Shown: positions 62,422 to 64,000 of the stretch, in pieces
How positions within the stretch are numbered: the stretch's first letter is position 1
Layout of the letters: the number at the start of each line of letters is the position of its first letter
Source: Phytoseiulus persimilis
Taxonomy: Eukaryota > Arthropoda > Arachnida > Mesostigmata > Phytoseiidae
NCBI GenBank assembly: GCA_037576195.1
Contig: CM075101.1
Location: 49,290,001 to 49,354,000, forward strand
Direction of reading: 5' to 3'
Length of the DNA: 64,000 nt
Translations under genes and position numbers: made by a program
The notes under the pieces: generated by a model
Seen by the model: the letters and a program-made list of their open reading frames with translations, nothing else
What the model was told of the DNA's origin: nothing
Database searches by the model: none

Positions 62422-64000
62422 GTATGGCGATCGATGTCGCTCCCATTTGACCGTACTCACCGACCCACGCATTCTGGGCCCCAACACTCGGCGAGATCGA
62501 GTCCATTGACAGACAGATTTTTTTCTTCCAGTTGCCTGATCACGAGCTACAGTCGATTGTGTACAGGGTCGTCCCCGGCTTGTACGCGGACGAGATGCGT
62601 CGGAGACGGGAATTCTATGAGAACAGTGATGAAAGAAACGTCGAACACACTGAGGAGAGAGGCTTCCCGGAGCGCGTGATCCTCTCGGACAAGGACAAGG
62701 TTTCCGTGGTTCTGGCGTATCGTGACAATGAAGAATATCCCAAACTGTACGTAACGACAAACTCCAGTTCCACGAGGCCCGTCCTCACTCCCGAATCGTC
62801 CTTCCCTTGTTCACATTTCCTCCAACGTTTCGGAAGAGACACCTCTCAGGACTCGCGAGCCGGCGCTGAAGCTCGCTCCTCTTTCCAGATTCCTCGAGCT
62901 GGCGGCAGCTATGCCCGTTTCGGTTCTACTGAATTTCCTCCGAGACAAATGCAAACCCCTCCCGACACTGGTCGTTCATCTGATATTGGAGCAGAAAGGT
63001 GTCGGGACGAAAGAAGCTCCAGACCGTTTACTGCTGGATCCTGATTTCACGATTATCGACGTGTGCTACATAGCTAAATACAGTCTTCAGGGACCCCTAA
63101 AGTTATCCTTCACTTTCGTGCAATTCGACCCTGAAAGCTTTAAAGACAAGAGACTGCTCGAATCGTCGGCGATGTCGGAGTCGTCGGTTCTCAAAAAATC
63201 TCTCAACCATCGCTACAGAGACGAGAAGGTCAACGGCCACTCGGGAGTGCCGAACCAGGCGGTGAAGAACGTGCAATACACGAAAGTAAAGGTATGTGGA
63301 GCGATCTGAACTCGCAAGCCTGAGCCCCGCGTCCACCGCGACGGGGAAGTGGCGTATTCCGGGAGAGCGATGAGAAACGCGATTCCCCTCGTCCTCTATC
63401 CCCGCTCCCTCCCCTGCCTGCCCATGATTGAGCCGCAAATTTTCGTCCGCTTCTCTGGGCGAAGGGTCCCGGATTTGCTCGCTTTCCGAGAATAATCCGC
63501 CCTCAACTGCCGCTCCTGGATACGCCACAGACCGTGTGACTCTGAGAGATTATTCCTCAGGTCTGTTCGTTTCTCCTTTCCCCATCGATTCCATCATGCT
63601 TTGTGTCAGAACTGGGAATCGCGTGAACGGAGCCTCCTTGAGAACAGATCGACTCTGCCCCGCTAGCCGACGACGGCGTTTCTCTCGAGCCTCGTTGCCG
63701 ATACGCGTCGTCTCGTTGCAGATGGAAACCAAGAGCATCGTGCTGTCCAAGAATCCAGCTGCGGACTCCGCGGTGAACTCCATGAAAACCTACTCCCGGA
63801 ACGCCGGAAGCAACGGCGGCAATGGAAACATTTGTCAGCTGACCGACGGCGCCGGCGTCGTGGCCGGGGCCAACGCAAGCGAAGGCGACTCTACCGAGGA
63901 AGAGGTCGATAGCTGGGATTCGAACGTGTCTACAACCATCGACAGCCTTACGAACAGCAGTCAGCATAGCTCCCAACAACAGCAACCGGCCAGCAGCGGT
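62221..64000 (+). CDS. Psc: Polycomb group RING finger protein, Psc/BMI1 (PCGF2/4) class, 3' partial
   Basis: Coding exons are 62221-62421, 62532-62746, 62889-63291 and 63722-64000, giving 366 residues before the window ends. Residues 16-54 form a complete C3HC4 RING (C16, C19, C32, H34, C37, C40, C51, C54). Residues 68-112 hold the PCGF linker (LQSIVYRVVPGLY, RRRREFYE, then EERG). Residues 139-217 are a RAWUL ubiquitin-like domain containing DFTIIDVCYIAKY and GPLKLSF. A polar tail follows. Family knowledge: these proteins pair with RING1/Sce in nuclear PRC1, promoting H2A ubiquitylation and chromatin compaction, and the RAWUL domain docks a Polyhomeotic-type or BCOR-type partner. GYLINA in the RING and EERG after the linker favour Psc/Su(z)2/BMI1 over PCGF1, 3, 5 or 6. 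The class is secure, but one-to-one orthology to fly Psc rather than Su(z)2 is not. The RAWUL domain has an insertion of about ten residues around EQKGVGTKEAPD compared with BMI1. The start is supported by an in-frame TAA at 62185-62187 and an A at -3 and G at +4. Confidence 0.93.
62422..62531 (+). other. PcG gene intron 1 (110 bp, phase 0)
   Basis: The intron runs from GTATGG to a pyrimidine-rich acceptor (ttttttcttccag). Removing it joins VHM to LPDHELQSIVY and restores the 21-residue spacing seen in BMI1 between the last RING cysteines and the linker motif. The intron has no stop in the exon 1 frame, so retention would read through to a stop at 62677-62679. Confidence 0.88.
62532..62746 (+). 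other. PcG gene coding exon 2 (PCGF linker)
   Basis: This exon encodes residues 68-138 plus two bases of codon 139. It contains the family linker (SIVYRVVPGLY, EMRRRREFYE), the EERG motif, and DKVSVVLAY, which matches the strand before the RAWUL domain in BMI1/Psc. The donor CT|GTACGT was chosen over GTAACG four bases later because only the first keeps the frame into the RAWUL domain. Confidence 0.88.
62747..62888 (+). other. PcG gene intron 2 (142 bp, phase 2)
   Basis: The intron runs from GTACGT to ctcctctttccag. The split codon CT|A encodes Leu139 and joins EEYPK to FLELAAAM at the start of the RAWUL domain. Confidence 0.85.
62889..63291 (+). other. PcG gene coding exon 3 (RAWUL domain)
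   Basis: This exon encodes residues 139-273. The RAWUL ubiquitin-like fold spans about 139-217 and is followed by a charged and polar linker (KDKRLLESS, HRYRDEK). The exon ends on a codon boundary at the donor AAAG|GTATGT. Confidence 0.9.
63292..63721 (+). other. PcG gene intron 3 (430 bp, phase 0)
   Basis: The donor is GTATGT and the acceptor is cgtcgtctcgttgcag (AG at 63720-63721). An earlier acceptor near 63560 (attattcctcag) was rejected because the phase-0 frame entered there reaches a stop within about 25 codons. I see no internal exon. Confidence 0.75.
63722..64000 (+). other. PcG gene coding exon 4, start of polar low-complexity tail (cut by window end)
   Basis: Ninety-three codons are open in the correct phase up to the last base (METKSIVLSKNPAAD at the start). 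The composition is rich in Ser, Asn, Gly, Thr and Gln, with an acidic patch (STEEEVDSWDS) and a QQQQ run near the end. Long disordered tails of this kind are typical of fly Psc and Su(z)2, where they carry chromatin-compaction activity, and are absent from short PCGF1/3/5 proteins. The frame has no stop, so the protein continues beyond the window. Confidence 0.8.

Overview
The window is nuclear DNA from an animal. It has a moderate-to-high GC content, is dense in simple repeats, and has short introns with standard GT-AG junctions. The only gene I can identify with confidence lies at the right edge. It is a Polycomb-group RING-finger gene of the Psc/Su(z)2/BMI1 (PCGF2/4) class, and its wording is closest to the arthropod Psc type (GYLINA in the RING, EERG after it). 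An arthropod is therefore the most likely source, possibly a compact-intron lineage such as a mite. I cannot fix the species from the sequence.

The gene is on the + strand. A leader exon ends at an ATG at 62221, with an in-frame stop upstream of it. Coding exons are 62221-62421, 62532-62746, 62889-63291 and 63722-64000, the last being cut by the window end. Splice phases (0, 2, 0) agree across all three introns. The 366 visible residues carry a complete C3HC4 RING, the PCGF linker, a RAWUL ubiquitin-like domain, and the start of a Ser/Asn/Gln-rich tail. In known PRC1 complexes such proteins pair with RING1/Sce to ubiquitylate histone H2A and compact chromatin.

The remaining 62 kb has no convincing gene. 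The many open frames there overlap on both strands, often start without ATG, and mostly follow simple repeats. By region: 1-31 kb is GC-rich with (GAC)n, (GCC)n, GA/G21 and tetranucleotide runs, plus one weak candidate minus-strand exon (4886-5192). 31-35 kb holds three diverged copies of one repeat that keep a common reading frame. 37-44 kb holds probable transposon relics, including an isolated reverse-transcriptase-like FYADDLSVLA motif. 45.1-46.7 kb looks like a regulatory block, with a TATA box, an ATG-free leader ending in a splice donor, a near-perfect MARE palindrome, and a cluster of CRE/UPRE sites. 51-61 kb is again repeat-rich and featureless.

One inference ties the window together: the empty region may be a long 5' intron or cis-regulatory domain of the PcG gene. 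The acceptor at 62159 shows that its first exon lies upstream, and the TATA/leader/donor unit near 45.2 kb is a candidate. CTCF-like and YY1/PHO-like motifs are scattered through the region. I found no prokaryotic-style system, CRISPR array, rRNA or tRNA.
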